Part shown: positions 32,341 through 41,124 of the stretch, in pieces
Layout: each line of letters starts with the position of its first letter
Numbering within the stretch: position 1 is the stretch's first letter
NCBI GenBank assembly: GCA_963835535.1
Contig: CAWIFL010000008.1
Coordinates: 70,031 to 134,030, forward strand
Origin: Fen-1245 sp963835535
Lineage (GTDB): Bacteria; Gemmatimonadota; Gemmatimonadetes; Gemmatimonadales; JACORV01
Reading direction: 5' to 3'
DNA: 64,000 bases
Translations under genes and position numbers: made by a program
Notes under the pieces: generated by a model
Databases searched by the model: none
What the model saw: the letters and a program-made list of their open reading frames with translations, nothing else
Told to the model about the DNA's origin: nothing

Positions 32341-34565
32341 TGGGACGCGCGTCCGGCCTCCGCCGCGTCTCCCGCGCCTGGGCGCTGCTCGCCCTCGCAG
32401 CCGCGCTGGCGCCGTGCGCGAACGGGTACGCCCAGGGGCCGGCGCGCTCCCTGACCGGCCTGGTGCTGAGCGGCGCCGACAGCACGCCGGTGGTGGGCGC
32501 GTTCGTGGAGATCGCGGGCACCACCCTGCACACCGCCACCGATGCCGCCGGCCGGTTCGCGTTCACGCGCCCGCCGCCCGGGATCCTGGTGCTGCGCCTC
32601 GCGCGCATCGGCTTCCTCCCGGCCACGGTCCGCTGGCGCAGCGACAGCGCCGTGACGCCCGAGATCACCGTCGTGCTGGTACCCGCGCCGATCGAGGTCT
32701 CGCCGGTCGTCGTCACCGCGAGTCGCGAAACCCACCTGGCCGAGGACGCGCCGACGTCGGTGTCCGTGGCGACGAGCCAGGACATCGAGCACCGCGCCAC
32801 GATCGGCGTGGACGAGGCCGTCGCCCTCGTGCCCGGCGTCCAGATCCTCGACGGCCAGATCAACATCCGCGGCTCCTCGGGCTACGCGAAGGGCCTCGGG
32901 AGCCGGGTCCTCCTCCTGATCGACGGCGTCCCGGCCAACCAGGGCGACCGCGGCGGCATCAACTGGGATCTCCTGCCCGTCACCGAGGTGGAGCGCGTGG
33001 AGGTGCTCAAGGGCACGGGCAGCGCGCTCTACGGCTCGGCCGCGCTCGGCGGCGTGGTGAACGTCATCACCCGCGAGATCCCCGACGCGCCGCAGTTCAG
33101 CGCCCGCCTCTTCTCCGGTGCGTACCAGGCTCCCGCGCCGCTCTGGCGCTGGCGCTCCGGCGACGCCCTGTTCGGCGGGGCCGATCTCGGCCTGTCGCGG
33201 CGGCTGGGGCCGCTGCGGCTCCTCGTCTCGGGGGGCGCCGTCGACAACCAGGGGTATCGGGAGAACAACAGCGACCGGCGCTCGCACGCCCTCGCCAAAG
33301 TGGTCTTCGAGCCGGGGCCCGCGCTCCAGGCGGAGCTCTACGCCTCGGCCGTGCACGAGAACGTCGGCAACGTGGTCTTCTGGTGCGAACAGGGCCAGTG
33401 CGTGGACCGGGGGCTGGCCTACCAGCCGTTCCGCGTGGACTCCACGACGCTGGGCGACCGGCTGCTGTCGGACAAGTACCAGGTGCAGGCGACGGCGCGC
33501 CGGATCCTGGGCCCGGTCCTCGCGCTGAACGCCCGGGTGTCGTGGTTCCGCACCAGCTTCCAGGATCGGTTCCGCGCGGACTCGAACGCTTCGACGGCCG
33601 ACCGGTTCGGGGCCGAGCTCGGGGCGGAGTGGCATCCGAGCGCCGGCCACGTGATCAACGCCGGCACCGAAGAGACGTACTCGACGGTCACCTCCGACCT
33701 GTTCGGCGATCACAGCCAGACGGAGCTGGCGTGGTTCGCCGAGACCGAGACTCAGGTGACCGACTCGGTGCGGATGTCCGTGGGCGCGCGCCTCGACGCG
33801 ATCGCGGTGGACGCCGTCGGGTGGAGCGCCGTCGGGAGCCCGCGCTTCGCGGTCACCTGGCAGCTGCCGGCCGTGCGCCTGCGGGCCAGCGTGGGCCGCG
33901 GGTTCCGCGCGCCGTCGCTGGCGGAGCGCTTCACCAGCACGGCCGAGCAGGGGATCCGGGTCATTCCGAATCCGAACCTGGAGAACGAGACGAGCTGGGC
34001 AGGCGAGGTCGGCGCGACGACGCGGCTGGGGGCGCGCTTCGAGCTCGACGGGGCGCTGTTCTGGAACGAGTACCAGAACCTCATCGAGCCGGGGCTGGTG
34101 AGCGGTGGGACACAGATCCAGTTCGCCAACGTCACGCGCGCCCGCATCCGGGGGCTCGACCTCACGGCGCGCGCCGCGGGGCTGGCGCACGGGCATCTCT
34201 CCGGCGAGCTGGCGTACACCTTCCTCGACGCGCGCGACCTCACCCTCGACGAGCCGCTGGCCTTCCGGCCGCAGCATCTTGCCACGCTGAGTGCGGACTG
34301 GGTGCTCGGCACGCGGGATGGACACGGCAGCACGTTGGCGGCCGGATTCGACGCCCACTTGGCGAGCAGCCCGCAGCGGGTGGAGATCTTCGAGAGCGAC
34401 CGGCGCGTGGCGGCGCGGACGCTGGATCTCCGCGCCACCTGGCGGCGCGGCGGCCTCGAGGTCATCGGCAAGGTGGAGAACGTCTTCAACTACATCTACA
34501 CGCTGGTGCCGCGGACCCTGGAACCGCCGAGGACGTACTCGCTGTCCCTGGCGACGACCTGGTAG
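32340..34565 (+). CDS. TonB-dependent outer-membrane receptor
   Basis: A 741-residue receptor. After the signal peptide (about 1-31) comes a carboxypeptidase-like regulatory domain (GLVLSGADSTPVVGAFVEIA ... RLARIGFLPATV, about 38-120), a plug (PIEVSPVVVTASR, VPGVQILDGQINIRGSSGYA, VERVEVLKGTGSALYG), and the 22-strand barrel ending in LSLATTW. The TonB box region may be VSPVVVTAS. It imports a ligand such as a siderophore, vitamin B12 or glycan; the small plug and BtuB-like length allow cobalamin, which would fit the corrinoid genes, but this is speculative. Coupled to the upstream lipoprotein gene. Confidence 0.92.
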   Translation: MGRASGLRRVSRAWALLALAAALAPCANGYAQGPARSLTGLVLSGADSTPVVGAFVEIAGTTLHTATDAAGRFAFTRPPPGILVLRLARIGFLPATVRWRSDSAVTPEITVVLVPAPIEVSPVVVTASRETHLAEDAPTSVSVATSQDIEHRATIGVDEAVALVPGVQILDGQINIRGSSGYAKGLGSRVLLLIDGVPANQGDRGGINWDLLPVTEVERVEVLKGTGSALYGSAALGGVVNVITREIPDAPQFSARLFSGAYQAPAPLWRWRSGDALFGGADLGLSRRLGPLRLLVSGGAVDNQGYRENNSDRRSHALAKVVFEPGPALQAELYASAVHENVGNVVFWCEQGQCVDRGLAYQPFRVDSTTLGDRLLSDKYQVQATARRILGPVLALNARVSWFRTSFQDRFRADSNASTADRFGAELGAEWHPSAGHVINAGTEETYSTVTSDLFGDHSQTELAWFAETETQVTDSVRMSVGARLDAIAVDAVGWSAVGSPRFAVTWQLPAVRLRASVGRGFRAPSLAERFTSTAEQGIRVIPNPNLENETSWAGEVGATTRLGARFELDGALFWNEYQNLIEPGLVSGGTQIQFANVTRARIRGLDLTARAAGLAHGHLSGELAYTFLDARDLTLDEPLAFRPQHLATLSADWVLGTRDGHGSTLAAGFDAHLASSPQRVEIFESDRRVAARTLDLRATWRRGGLEVIGKVENVFNYIYTLVPRTLEPPRTYSLSLATTW

Positions 34566-34597
34566 GGGCGGCGGCCGGACCGAAGCGCGCCGCTCCC

Positions 34598-34625
34598 TTG
34601 CGGCCGCGTACGGCCGCCTTATAGT
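34598..34625 (+). promoter_or_regulatory. Promoter of the hybrid histidine kinase, leaderless
   Basis: TTGCGG (34598-34603), a 16-base spacer and TATAGT (34620-34625), with seven bases to the ATG at 34633. Confidence 0.55.
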
Positions 34626-34632
34626 CGGGGCG

Positions 34633-36579
34633 ATGAGCGCCCCCCACAGCGAGCGCCTGGCCGGCGCTCCGGCCGAGCGCCCTGCGGCCGATCCCCTGTC
34701 GATCCTCGACGAGCTGACGCGGTTCGCCCGCAGTCTTTCCGGGGCGGCGCTCAGCGGATCGGTGGCCGAGCGCACCGCGGACCTGCTCGAGCGGCTGTTC
34801 GGCCCGGCCAGCCTTGCGGTCGCCATCGGCAACCACGACGACGAGGGTCGCCTCGTCCTCGCCGCAGCGCGGGGCGAGCCGGCGCCGCGCGCGGACGACC
34901 CGTTCCTCGAAGCGGTGGAGCGCGCCGGACGGGTGACGCGCAGCGACGACGCCGCCGCCCTTGGCGCGCCCCTCCTGGCGGCGGGGCACACGATGGGCGC
35001 GGTGGTCGTGTGGGGGCGGAACGCGGGCGCGTACGACGCGGCGGCCGAGCCCGTGCTCGCGGTGGTCGCGGCGCAGGTCGCGCTCGCCCTGCAGAACGCG
35101 CAGCTCCTCTCCCTGCTGTCGGCGGGCAAGCGTGAATGGGAGCAGATGGCGGACGCCATCACCCAGGCGATCTGCATCCTCGACGGGCGGGGCATCGTGC
35201 GCCGGGCCAACCGCCCCTTCGCCGCCCTGGTCGGGACGCCGGTCACCGCGCTCCCGGGGCGAGCCTGGCCGACGCTCTTCCCGGCGGGGTGGACGGAGCC
35301 GCTGGCGCGGGTGCTGGCGGAAATGGGCACGGCGGGCTCCACCGAGATCCGGCAGGATCGTCGTATCTACACGGCTACGGCGCTCCGGCTGACCGGCGAG
35401 ACCGACGGCTCGGCTGTGCTCCTCGTCGAGGACCACACCGAGACGCGCCGCCTCCAGGAGCACCTGATCCAGTCGGAGAAGCTCATGGCGATCGGGCAGC
35501 TCATCGCCGGCGTCGCCCACGAGCTGAACAACCCGCTGGCCTCGGTGCTCGGGTTCGCCGACTTCCTGGTCGAGGCCGGCGACACGCCGCCGCACCTCGC
35601 CGAGCCGCTGCGCGTCATCCAGCAGGAGGCGCAGCGCGCCGCCAGCATCGTGAGGAACCTCCTCACCTTCGCGCGGCGTCAGGAGCGGGAGCGGCAGCGG
35701 CTCGGGATCGGCACGATCCTCCAGCGGACGGTCGCGCTGCTCAAGAACCAGCTGCTCGGCCTGAACGTGGAGCTGCTCCTGTCGGTGGACGGCGATCTTC
35801 CGGAGATCGAAGGCAACCCGAGCCAGCTCCAGCAGATCTTCGTCAACCTCGCCAACAACGCCGCGCAGGCGATCGCGGCGACCGGCCGCCCGGGCGCGGT
35901 CAAAGTGCACGCGCGGCGCTGGCTGGACGGCGTGGCGGTGGACGTGGCCGACGACGGGCCCGGCATCCCGAAGGCTCTGCACGAGAAGGTGTTCGAGCCC
36001 TTCTTCACCACCAAGGCCGAGGGCGAGGGGACGGGGTTGGGGCTCGCCATCTGTCAGGGCATCGTCAAGGAGCACGGCGGGCGCATCACCCTGACTTCCG
36101 CCCCGGGCGCGGGCGCGACGTTCACCGTCGAGCTGCCCGCGGCGCAGGAGAGCGCGGCCGCGGATGCCGCGCCCGCGCGGGCCAGCTCCGCCGCCGGCCG
36201 CGTCCTCGTGGTGGACGACGAGCCGCACATCCGGCACTACATGCGGGCGACCCTGGCCGCGTGGGGACACGAGGTGGACGTGGCATCCGACGGCGAGGAT
36301 GCGCTCGCGCAGGCACGCGCCCGCCGCTACGACGTCATCATCACCGACGTGCGGATGCCGAAGCTCGGCGGCCGGGAGTTGTACGAGCGGCTGCTGCGAG
36401 ACGCACCGGCCGTCGCGGCGCGCGTCGTCTTCGCGACGGGCGACACGGTACGGGACGACACGATGGAGTTCCTCCAGCGGTGCGGACGGCCCTTCCTCCA
36501 CAAGCCGTTCAAGCTGGCCGAGCTGCGGAGTGTCCTCGCGGCCGCCCTCGCCAGAGAACAGAAGACGGGATCGAGCTGA
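34633..36579 (+). CDS. Cytosolic hybrid sensor histidine kinase (GAF-PAS-HisKA-HATPase-REC)
   Basis: A 648-residue signalling protein without membrane spans. The order is a GAF-like domain (about 25-158), PAS (168-272), HisKA with phospho-acceptor His296 in GVAHELNNPLASVLGF, and HATPase_c (about 390-505) with NLANNAAQAI (N box), DDGPGIP (G1) and EGTGLGLAI (G2). A C-terminal receiver domain (525-645) has its phospho-acceptor Asp572 in IITDVRMP and Lys in HKPF. Output must go through phosphotransfer or the receiver domain, as no DNA-binding domain is present. No cognate regulator is adjacent. Confidence 0.94.
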   Translation: MSAPHSERLAGAPAERPAADPLSILDELTRFARSLSGAALSGSVAERTADLLERLFGPASLAVAIGNHDDEGRLVLAAARGEPAPRADDPFLEAVERAGRVTRSDDAAALGAPLLAAGHTMGAVVVWGRNAGAYDAAAEPVLAVVAAQVALALQNAQLLSLLSAGKREWEQMADAITQAICILDGRGIVRRANRPFAALVGTPVTALPGRAWPTLFPAGWTEPLARVLAEMGTAGSTEIRQDRRIYTATALRLTGETDGSAVLLVEDHTETRRLQEHLIQSEKLMAIGQLIAGVAHELNNPLASVLGFADFLVEAGDTPPHLAEPLRVIQQEAQRAASIVRNLLTFARRQERERQRLGIGTILQRTVALLKNQLLGLNVELLLSVDGDLPEIEGNPSQLQQIFVNLANNAAQAIAATGRPGAVKVHARRWLDGVAVDVADDGPGIPKALHEKVFEPFFTTKAEGEGTGLGLAICQGIVKEHGGRITLTSAPGAGATFTVELPAAQESAAADAAPARASSAAGRVLVVDDEPHIRHYMRATLAAWGHEVDVASDGEDALAQARARRYDVIITDVRMPKLGGRELYERLLRDAPAVAARVVFATGDTVRDDTMEFLQRCGRPFLHKPFKLAELRSVLAAALAREQKTGSS

Positions 36580-36586
36580 CGGATCA

Positions 36587-36601
36587 GTTGCCAGACGGCA
36601 A
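36587..36601. repeat. Dispersed palindromic 15-mer, copy 2 (inverted)
   Basis: GTTGCCAGACGGCAA is the exact reverse complement of the copy at 27557-27571. It lies just after the histidine-kinase stop codon. Confidence 0.55.
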
Positions 36602-36635
36602 GTACTCGCCCTGTCCACTGACCCTCGTCTCTCTG

Positions 36636-36641
36636 CATACT
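36636..36641 (+). promoter_or_regulatory. -10 box of the glycosyltransferase gene, leaderless
   Basis: CATACT ends six bases before the ATG at 36648. A convincing -35 box is not seen (TGTCCA 18 bases upstream is the best candidate). Confidence 0.4.
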
Positions 36642-36647
36642 TAGGGC

Positions 36648-37475
36648 ATGATCTACGTGCTGGTGCCCGCCTACAACGAGGCGGCGACGGTGGGGCTGCT
36701 GCTCTGGAAGGTCCGGCAGGTCTTCACCGCGTTCCCGCGCGAGTACCAGCTGCTGGCCGTGGACGACGCGTCGACGGACGGGACGGATGCCGTGCTCGCC
36801 CCCTACGCGCGCGCCCTGCCGCTCACCCTCGTCACCCACCGCCAGCGGCAGGGGTACGCCCGGAGCCTGGAGGAGCTGCTCCGGCTCGCCAGCTCGCGCA
36901 CCGATCGGCCGCGGCGCGACCTCGCCGTCGTGCTGCAGGCCGACTTCTCCGACCCGCCGGACGACATCCCGGAGATGGTGAAGCGCGTCGAGAGCGGCGC
37001 CGACCTCGTGCTGGCCGACTACGGCCGGCGGCCCGGGCTCCCGCGCGGCGAGAAGCTGGTCCGGCGCCTGGTGCGGCTGCTGTCGCGGCGCAGCGCGAGC
37101 GGCGGCGCGAGCGAGCACGTCGGCACGCTGAAGGCGATGCGCCTGATCACGCTGGCGCGGGCCCTGTCCGCGCAGGGCGGCCGTCCGCTGCTCACGCGGG
37201 AGGGGTGGGCGGCGGACGCCGAGCTGCTCGGCGCCGTCGCGGGACAGGCGCGCCGCGTGGACGTCGTAGGGATCATGAGCGCGGTGCAGCCGCGCCGCCG
37301 CGCGTCGCGGGCGAAGCCGCTGCGCTCGGTGTGGAACGTCTGGCGGGCGCTGCGGAGCGTGCCGGCGGTGCCGGAGAAGCCCGATCGCCCGGGCGGCCCG
37401 CGTCCCGAGCGCGGCCGCGCACGCGGCCGTGGCGAATCGCGCGGCCCGGCGCCCGCGCCGGCGGCGTCCACCTGA
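36648..37475 (+). CDS. Family 2 glycosyltransferase
   Basis: A 275-residue GT-A-fold glycosyltransferase of the dolichol-phosphate-mannose-synthase type. VLVPAYNEAATVGLLL at the N-terminus, AVDDASTDGTDAVL (nucleotide-binding Asp) and LQADFSDPPDDIPEM in place of the usual DADLQDPP metal motif are visible. The C-terminal 40 residues are low-complexity Pro/Arg/Gly. No membrane segment is present, so it likely acts at the cytoplasmic face with a lipid or sugar-nucleotide acceptor. Its stop overlaps the next ATG (TGATG), coupling it to the DUF3108 gene. Confidence 0.88.
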   Translation: MIYVLVPAYNEAATVGLLLWKVRQVFTAFPREYQLLAVDDASTDGTDAVLAPYARALPLTLVTHRQRQGYARSLEELLRLASSRTDRPRRDLAVVLQADFSDPPDDIPEMVKRVESGADLVLADYGRRPGLPRGEKLVRRLVRLLSRRSASGGASEHVGTLKAMRLITLARALSAQGGRPLLTREGWAADAELLGAVAGQARRVDVVGIMSAVQPRRRASRAKPLRSVWNVWRALRSVPAVPEKPDRPGGPRPERGRARGRGESRGPAPAPAAST

Positions 37476-38239
37476 TGCGCGTCATCCTCCTGGCGGCCGC
37501 GGCGCTCGCGGTGGGCGCCGGAGGGTTCGTGGGGCGGGAAGCGCCGCCGCCGCATGCAGCCGTCCTCCGGGACAGCGTGCCGCTCCGCGTCCCGTTCGCG
37601 CCGGGCGAGCGCCTGGAGTACCTGGTCAAGTTCGGCATCTTCCACGTCGGGCACGCGGAGATGGAAGTCCTCGGCATCGACACCATCCGCGGCGAGCCGA
37701 CGTACCACGTGCGGTTCGCCGTCCACGGGAGCGCGATCTTCTACTCGATGACCGACACGCTGGAGTCGTGGTTCAGCGTGTACGATCTCACCTCCCGCCG
37801 GTTCATCCAGAACAACAACGAGGACGGCCGTCTCTACCAGCACACCTACGAGATCTTCCCGGATCGGGGCTACTTCGTCCAGGACGATCGCGACACCCTG
37901 CCGACGACGGCCGAGCCGCTCGACGACATGTCGTTCTTCTACTTCGCGCGCACCGTGCCGCTCGACACCGGCCAGACGTACGAGTACGCGCGGTACTTCC
38001 GGCCCGACCGGAACCCGGTCACCCTGCGCGTCCTGGGCGAGGAAACGGTGAGCGTGCCGGCGGGGCGGTTCGCGGCGATCGCCATCCGCCCCGTCTTCAA
38101 GAGCCACGGCCTGTTCGCCGAGGGGGGCCGTGCCCAGGTGGATCTCGCCGCGGACTCCACCCGGATCCCCCTGCTGATCAAGAGCTGGCTCTCCGTCGGC
38201 TACCTCTCGATCAGCCTCCGCAACCGGAGATCGCCGTGA
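37475..38239 (+). CDS. DUF3108 domain protein, exported
   Basis: A 254-residue protein with an N-terminal hydrophobic export segment (VILLAAAALAVGAGGF) and the DUF3108 core: PFAPGERLEYLVKFGIFHVG at the start and DDMSFFYFARTVPLD, LRVLGEETVSVPAGRF and AVIRPVFKSHGLFAEGG-like strands further on. The family is predicted to be a beta-rich periplasmic or outer-membrane-associated protein of unknown function. It is translated together with the glycosyltransferase and overlaps the next gene, so an envelope-polysaccharide role is a reasonable guess. Confidence 0.82.
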   Translation: MRVILLAAAALAVGAGGFVGREAPPPHAAVLRDSVPLRVPFAPGERLEYLVKFGIFHVGHAEMEVLGIDTIRGEPTYHVRFAVHGSAIFYSMTDTLESWFSVYDLTSRRFIQNNNEDGRLYQHTYEIFPDRGYFVQDDRDTLPTTAEPLDDMSFFYFARTVPLDTGQTYEYARYFRPDRNPVTLRVLGEETVSVPAGRFAAIAIRPVFKSHGLFAEGGRAQVDLAADSTRIPLLIKSWLSVGYLSISLRNRRSP

Positions 38240-39199
38240 GCGCCGGGAGCGGTTCCCGAAGCCGACCTGAAGAAGGTCAAGACCATCCCCATCGCGCGCC
38301 GGGCGAACAAGGTCGACCCGGCGCTGCTGGCCAAGGCGCCGGGCGAGGTGCGGAGCTTCGACGCCTTTCTCGATTCGCTGCCCGACATCCTCGCGGCCCG
38401 CGACCTCAAGACCGTGATCGCCGACGTCGCGGCCGCCGCGCGCCGCACCGCGGTGGTGACGCTGGTCGGCGGGCACGTCATCAAGGTCGGGCTGGGCCCG
38501 CTCCTGATCCATCTCCTCGATCGCGGCGTGCTCACGCACGTGGCGATGAACGGCGCCGCCGCGATCCACGACTTCGAGCTGGCGGCGTTCGGCGGGACGA
38601 GCGAGGACGTGGCTGCGGGGCTCGGCGACGGGACGTTCGGCATGGCGGAGGAGACCGGACGGGAGATGAACGCGGCCATCGCGGCGGGGCGCGGCGAGGG
38701 CATGGGCCTCGGCGAGTCCCTGGCGCGGTGGCTCAGCCGCCGCGGCGCGCTCCCGGGCGGCGACGCCTGCGTGCTGCTCGCCGCCTGGCGACGCGGGATC
38801 CCGGTCACGGTGCACGTGGCCCTGGGCACGGACATCATCCACCAGCACCCCGACGCCGACGGTGCCGCCACCGGCGAGCTGACCTTCCGCGACTTCCGCC
38901 GGCTCGCCGCGGCGCTGCCGGCCCTGGATCACGGCGGCGTCGTCCTGAACCTCGGGAGCGCGGTGATCCTGCCCGAGGTGTTCCTCAAGGCCCTCACCGT
39001 CGCCCGCAATCTCGGCGCCGGGAAGCCGACGCACTTCACCGCCGTGGACTGCGACATGATCCGGCACTACCGCCCGCGCCTCAACGTGGTGCAGCGTCCG
39101 ACCCAGGACGGCGGCTCCGGGTACCTGCTCACCGGCCATCACGAGTTGCTCGTCCCGCTGATCGTGTGGGGCGTGGATGCGGCCCTGGCGCGTCGCTAG
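38236..39199 (+). CDS. Deoxyhypusine-synthase-like NAD-binding protein, start disrupted by one base
   Basis: The main frame reads VPEADLKKVKTIPIARRANK, SFDAFLDSLPDILAARDLK, LVGGHVIKVGLGPLLIHLL and HVAMNGAAAIHDFELAAFGG, matching bacterial deoxyhypusine-synthase-like proteins; later segments are GSAVILPEVFLKALTVARN and PTHFTAVDCDMIRHYRPR. The conserved N-terminus has no start in its own frame. A GTG at 38236, overlapping the DUF3108 stop, would start it if the G at 38251 is removed (length 3n+1). The substrate is unknown, since bacteria lack canonical eIF5A hypusination; homospermidine-synthase-like activity is one option. Confidence 0.72.
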
Positions 39200-39629
39200 C
39201 GCTCTAGCCGCCACCCTCTTGGCGGGATGCGCCGCCCACGCCGTTCCCGTCGCCACCGCGCCGCTCGGCGTGGACCCGGCCCGGGAAGCGGCGGGGGCAC
39301 GTGCGGTCGCGGAGACGTTCATCGCCGCCGAGGCCCGCGGCGACGAGGCGGCGGACACGCTGCTGGCGCCGGGAGCCGACTTCATCAACAGCGGCATCGC
39401 CGTGGCCGCGCGGCCACGGCTCGCGGCGGTCATCGGTCGCGGCGAAGCGACGATCGAGAATCTGCGGACCGAGGTGGCCGGCCAGCTCGCGTGGATCGTG
39501 GCGGTCTATCGCTGGACCGGCGGGGCGGGCCAGATCGTGGAGCGGGGCCGGGCGACGCTGGTGCTCGAGCGGCGCGAGGCCGGATGGCGCATCCGTCACG
39601 TGCATTCGAGCGCCGTGCCCCCGTGGTGA
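39177..39629 (+). CDS. NTF2-like (SnoaL/DUF4440-type) lipoprotein
   Basis: A 150-residue protein with a lipoprotein signal (VASALAATLLAGC; cysteine 18) and a cone-shaped NTF2-like domain: ARAVAETFIAAEARGDEAAD, LLAPGADFINSGIAVAARPR, TLVLERREAGWRIRHVHSS. This fold is shared by ketosteroid-isomerase-like enzymes and many small binding proteins, so function is open. It overlaps the end of the deoxyhypusine-synthase-like gene by 23 bases. A strong terminator follows. Confidence 0.78.
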   Translation: MRPWRVASALAATLLAGCAAHAVPVATAPLGVDPAREAAGARAVAETFIAAEARGDEAADTLLAPGADFINSGIAVAARPRLAAVIGRGEATIENLRTEVAGQLAWIVAVYRWTGGAGQIVERGRATLVLERREAGWRIRHVHSSAVPPW

Positions 39630-39642
39630 GGTCCGGAACGCA

Positions 39643-39670
39643 CGAGCGCCCCGGCTGTCCGGGGCGCTCG
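39643..39670. terminator. Bidirectional terminator hairpin
   Basis: A perfect 12-bp stem (CGAGCGCCCCGG with CCGGGGCGCTCG) around a CTGT loop, between the NTF2-like lipoprotein and the convergent small membrane-protein gene. Confidence 0.75.
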
Positions 39671-39696
39671 ACGTGCGTGTGACGCCTCGCCGCTCG

Positions 39697-39924
39697 CTAG
39701 AGGTCGCCCTCGCTCCGACCCTCGCCGGAGATCACGTCCTTGACCCGGCGCGCGGTGGACGGCGAGATGAGCTTGATCACCCAGTAAATCACCAGCCCGA
39801 CCAGTGCCAGCGTCAGGACCGTCCACACCAGCCCGAGCGTGATCCGGATGACCCACAGGGCCAGGCGGAGGACGAAGAAGGCCACCACGGCGAGTACCGC
39901 GAAGCCCAGGACCTTGCGCAACAT
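39697..39924 (-). CDS. Small membrane protein (75 aa)
   Basis: A 75-residue protein with two predicted membrane segments (LGFAVLAVVAFFVLRLALWV and LGLVWTVLTLALVGLVIYWV) and a charged C-terminus (ARRVKDVISGEGRSEGDL). GGGAGG precedes the ATG by a few bases. It is divergent from thiO. No family is recognised. Confidence 0.65.
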   Translation of the reverse strand: MLRKVLGFAVLAVVAFFVLRLALWVIRITLGLVWTVLTLALVGLVIYWVIKLISPSTARRVKDVISGEGRSEGDL

Positions 39925-39998
39925 CAGGAACCTCCCATACGTGCCTTGAACGGCCCTACGAAGCTACGGGGCCCCGGGTTTCACGCAAGCAGGCGGAG

Positions 39999-41114
39999 AT
40001 GAGCACCAGCTACGACTGCATCGTCATCGGCGGCGGCATCGTCGGCGCCGCGACCGCCCGCGCCCTGGCGGCCCGCGGCCGGCGCGTCCTGATCCTCGAC
40101 CGCGCCATGCCGGGGGGCGAGGCCTCGGGTGCGTCGGCGGGCATGCTCACACCGCAGGTCGAGGTCGAGGCCGACGACCCGATCCTTCCGCTCTCCATCG
40201 TCGCGCGGCAGCGGTACGCCGAGCTGGTGCCGGAGCTCGACCGGCGCACCGGCGTGAACGTGGGCTGGGCGGGGGGAGGCAGCGTGCAGGTCGCCCTCGA
40301 CGCCGGGGAGGCGGCCCGGCTCGAGGCCCAGGTCGGCGCGCAGCGCGCGCTCGGCCTCAAGGCGGAGTGGTTGGGTCGCGCCGAGCTCTCGCGCCGCCAC
40401 CCCGGCATCGGGCCGGGAGTGGTCGGCGCGCTGTTCGCCCCCGACGACGCGCGCGTCAACAACATCCTGCTGACCGCGGCGCTGCTGGCCGACGCGGTCC
40501 GTTACGGCGCCGAGGTCGCGGACCACGAAGAAGTGACGGAGATCGTGGCGAGCTCCGCGCGCGTCACGACGGTGAAGACGGCACGCGGCCACTACGCGAC
40601 GGCCCAGGCCGTGGTCGCGGCGGGCGCGTGGTCCCCCGCCCTGCGCGGCCTCCCGCGCGCGCTCCCGATCGAGCCGGTGCGCGGACAGATCGCCGTCGTG
40701 AGCTGGCCCAGGGGCGAGCCGACCGGCGTCCTGTTCGGCCGCCACACCTACATCGTCCCCCGCGGCGAGGAAGCGATCCTCGGTTCCACGATGGAGAAGG
40801 CCGGGTTCGCCAAGGAGACGACCGCGGGCGGGATGGCCGCGATCTTCTCCGGGACGATCGAGATGCTGCCCTCCCTCGCCGAGCAGCGGATCCTGCGCAC
40901 CTGGGCGGGGCTCCGTCCCCTGACGCCCGACGGCCGCCCGATGATCGGCGCCGACCCCGACGTCGCCGGGCTCTGGTACGCCACCGGCCACGGCCGGAAG
41001 GGCGTCCTGCTCGGTCCGATCACGGGCGAGATCATCCGCGATCTCATGCTCGACGGGAAGACCGCCTGGGACGTTTCCTCCTGCTCCGTCACCAGATTCG
41101 ACACGCGCTCGTAG
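39999..41114 (+). CDS. thiO: Glycine oxidase ThiO-like FAD-dependent amine oxidase
   Basis: A 371-residue flavoenzyme of the DAO family. The FAD-binding motif is CIVIGGGIVGAATARALAARG, followed by GGEASGASAGMLTPQ, and near the C-terminus TWAGLRPLTPDGRPMIG and YATGHGRKGVLLGP. ThiO oxidises glycine to iminoglycine for thiazole synthesis; no other thiamine genes are in the window, so a general glycine/D-amino-acid oxidase role is possible. It is notable that glycine metabolism genes also lie at 8-12 kb, but they are not linked in an operon. Confidence 0.88.
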   Translation: MSTSYDCIVIGGGIVGAATARALAARGRRVLILDRAMPGGEASGASAGMLTPQVEVEADDPILPLSIVARQRYAELVPELDRRTGVNVGWAGGGSVQVALDAGEAARLEAQVGAQRALGLKAEWLGRAELSRRHPGIGPGVVGALFAPDDARVNNILLTAALLADAVRYGAEVADHEEVTEIVASSARVTTVKTARGHYATAQAVVAAGAWSPALRGLPRALPIEPVRGQIAVVSWPRGEPTGVLFGRHTYIVPRGEEAILGSTMEKAGFAKETTAGGMAAIFSGTIEMLPSLAEQRILRTWAGLRPLTPDGRPMIGADPDVAGLWYATGHGRKGVLLGPITGEIIRDLMLDGKTAWDVSSCSVTRFDTRS

Positions 41115-41124
41115 AGATCGGGGC

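Noticed and set aside
32262..35342. A minus-strand open frame of about 1,026 codons
   Set aside because: Antisense to the TonB receptor and the histidine kinase, low-complexity composition, no start signals or motifs.
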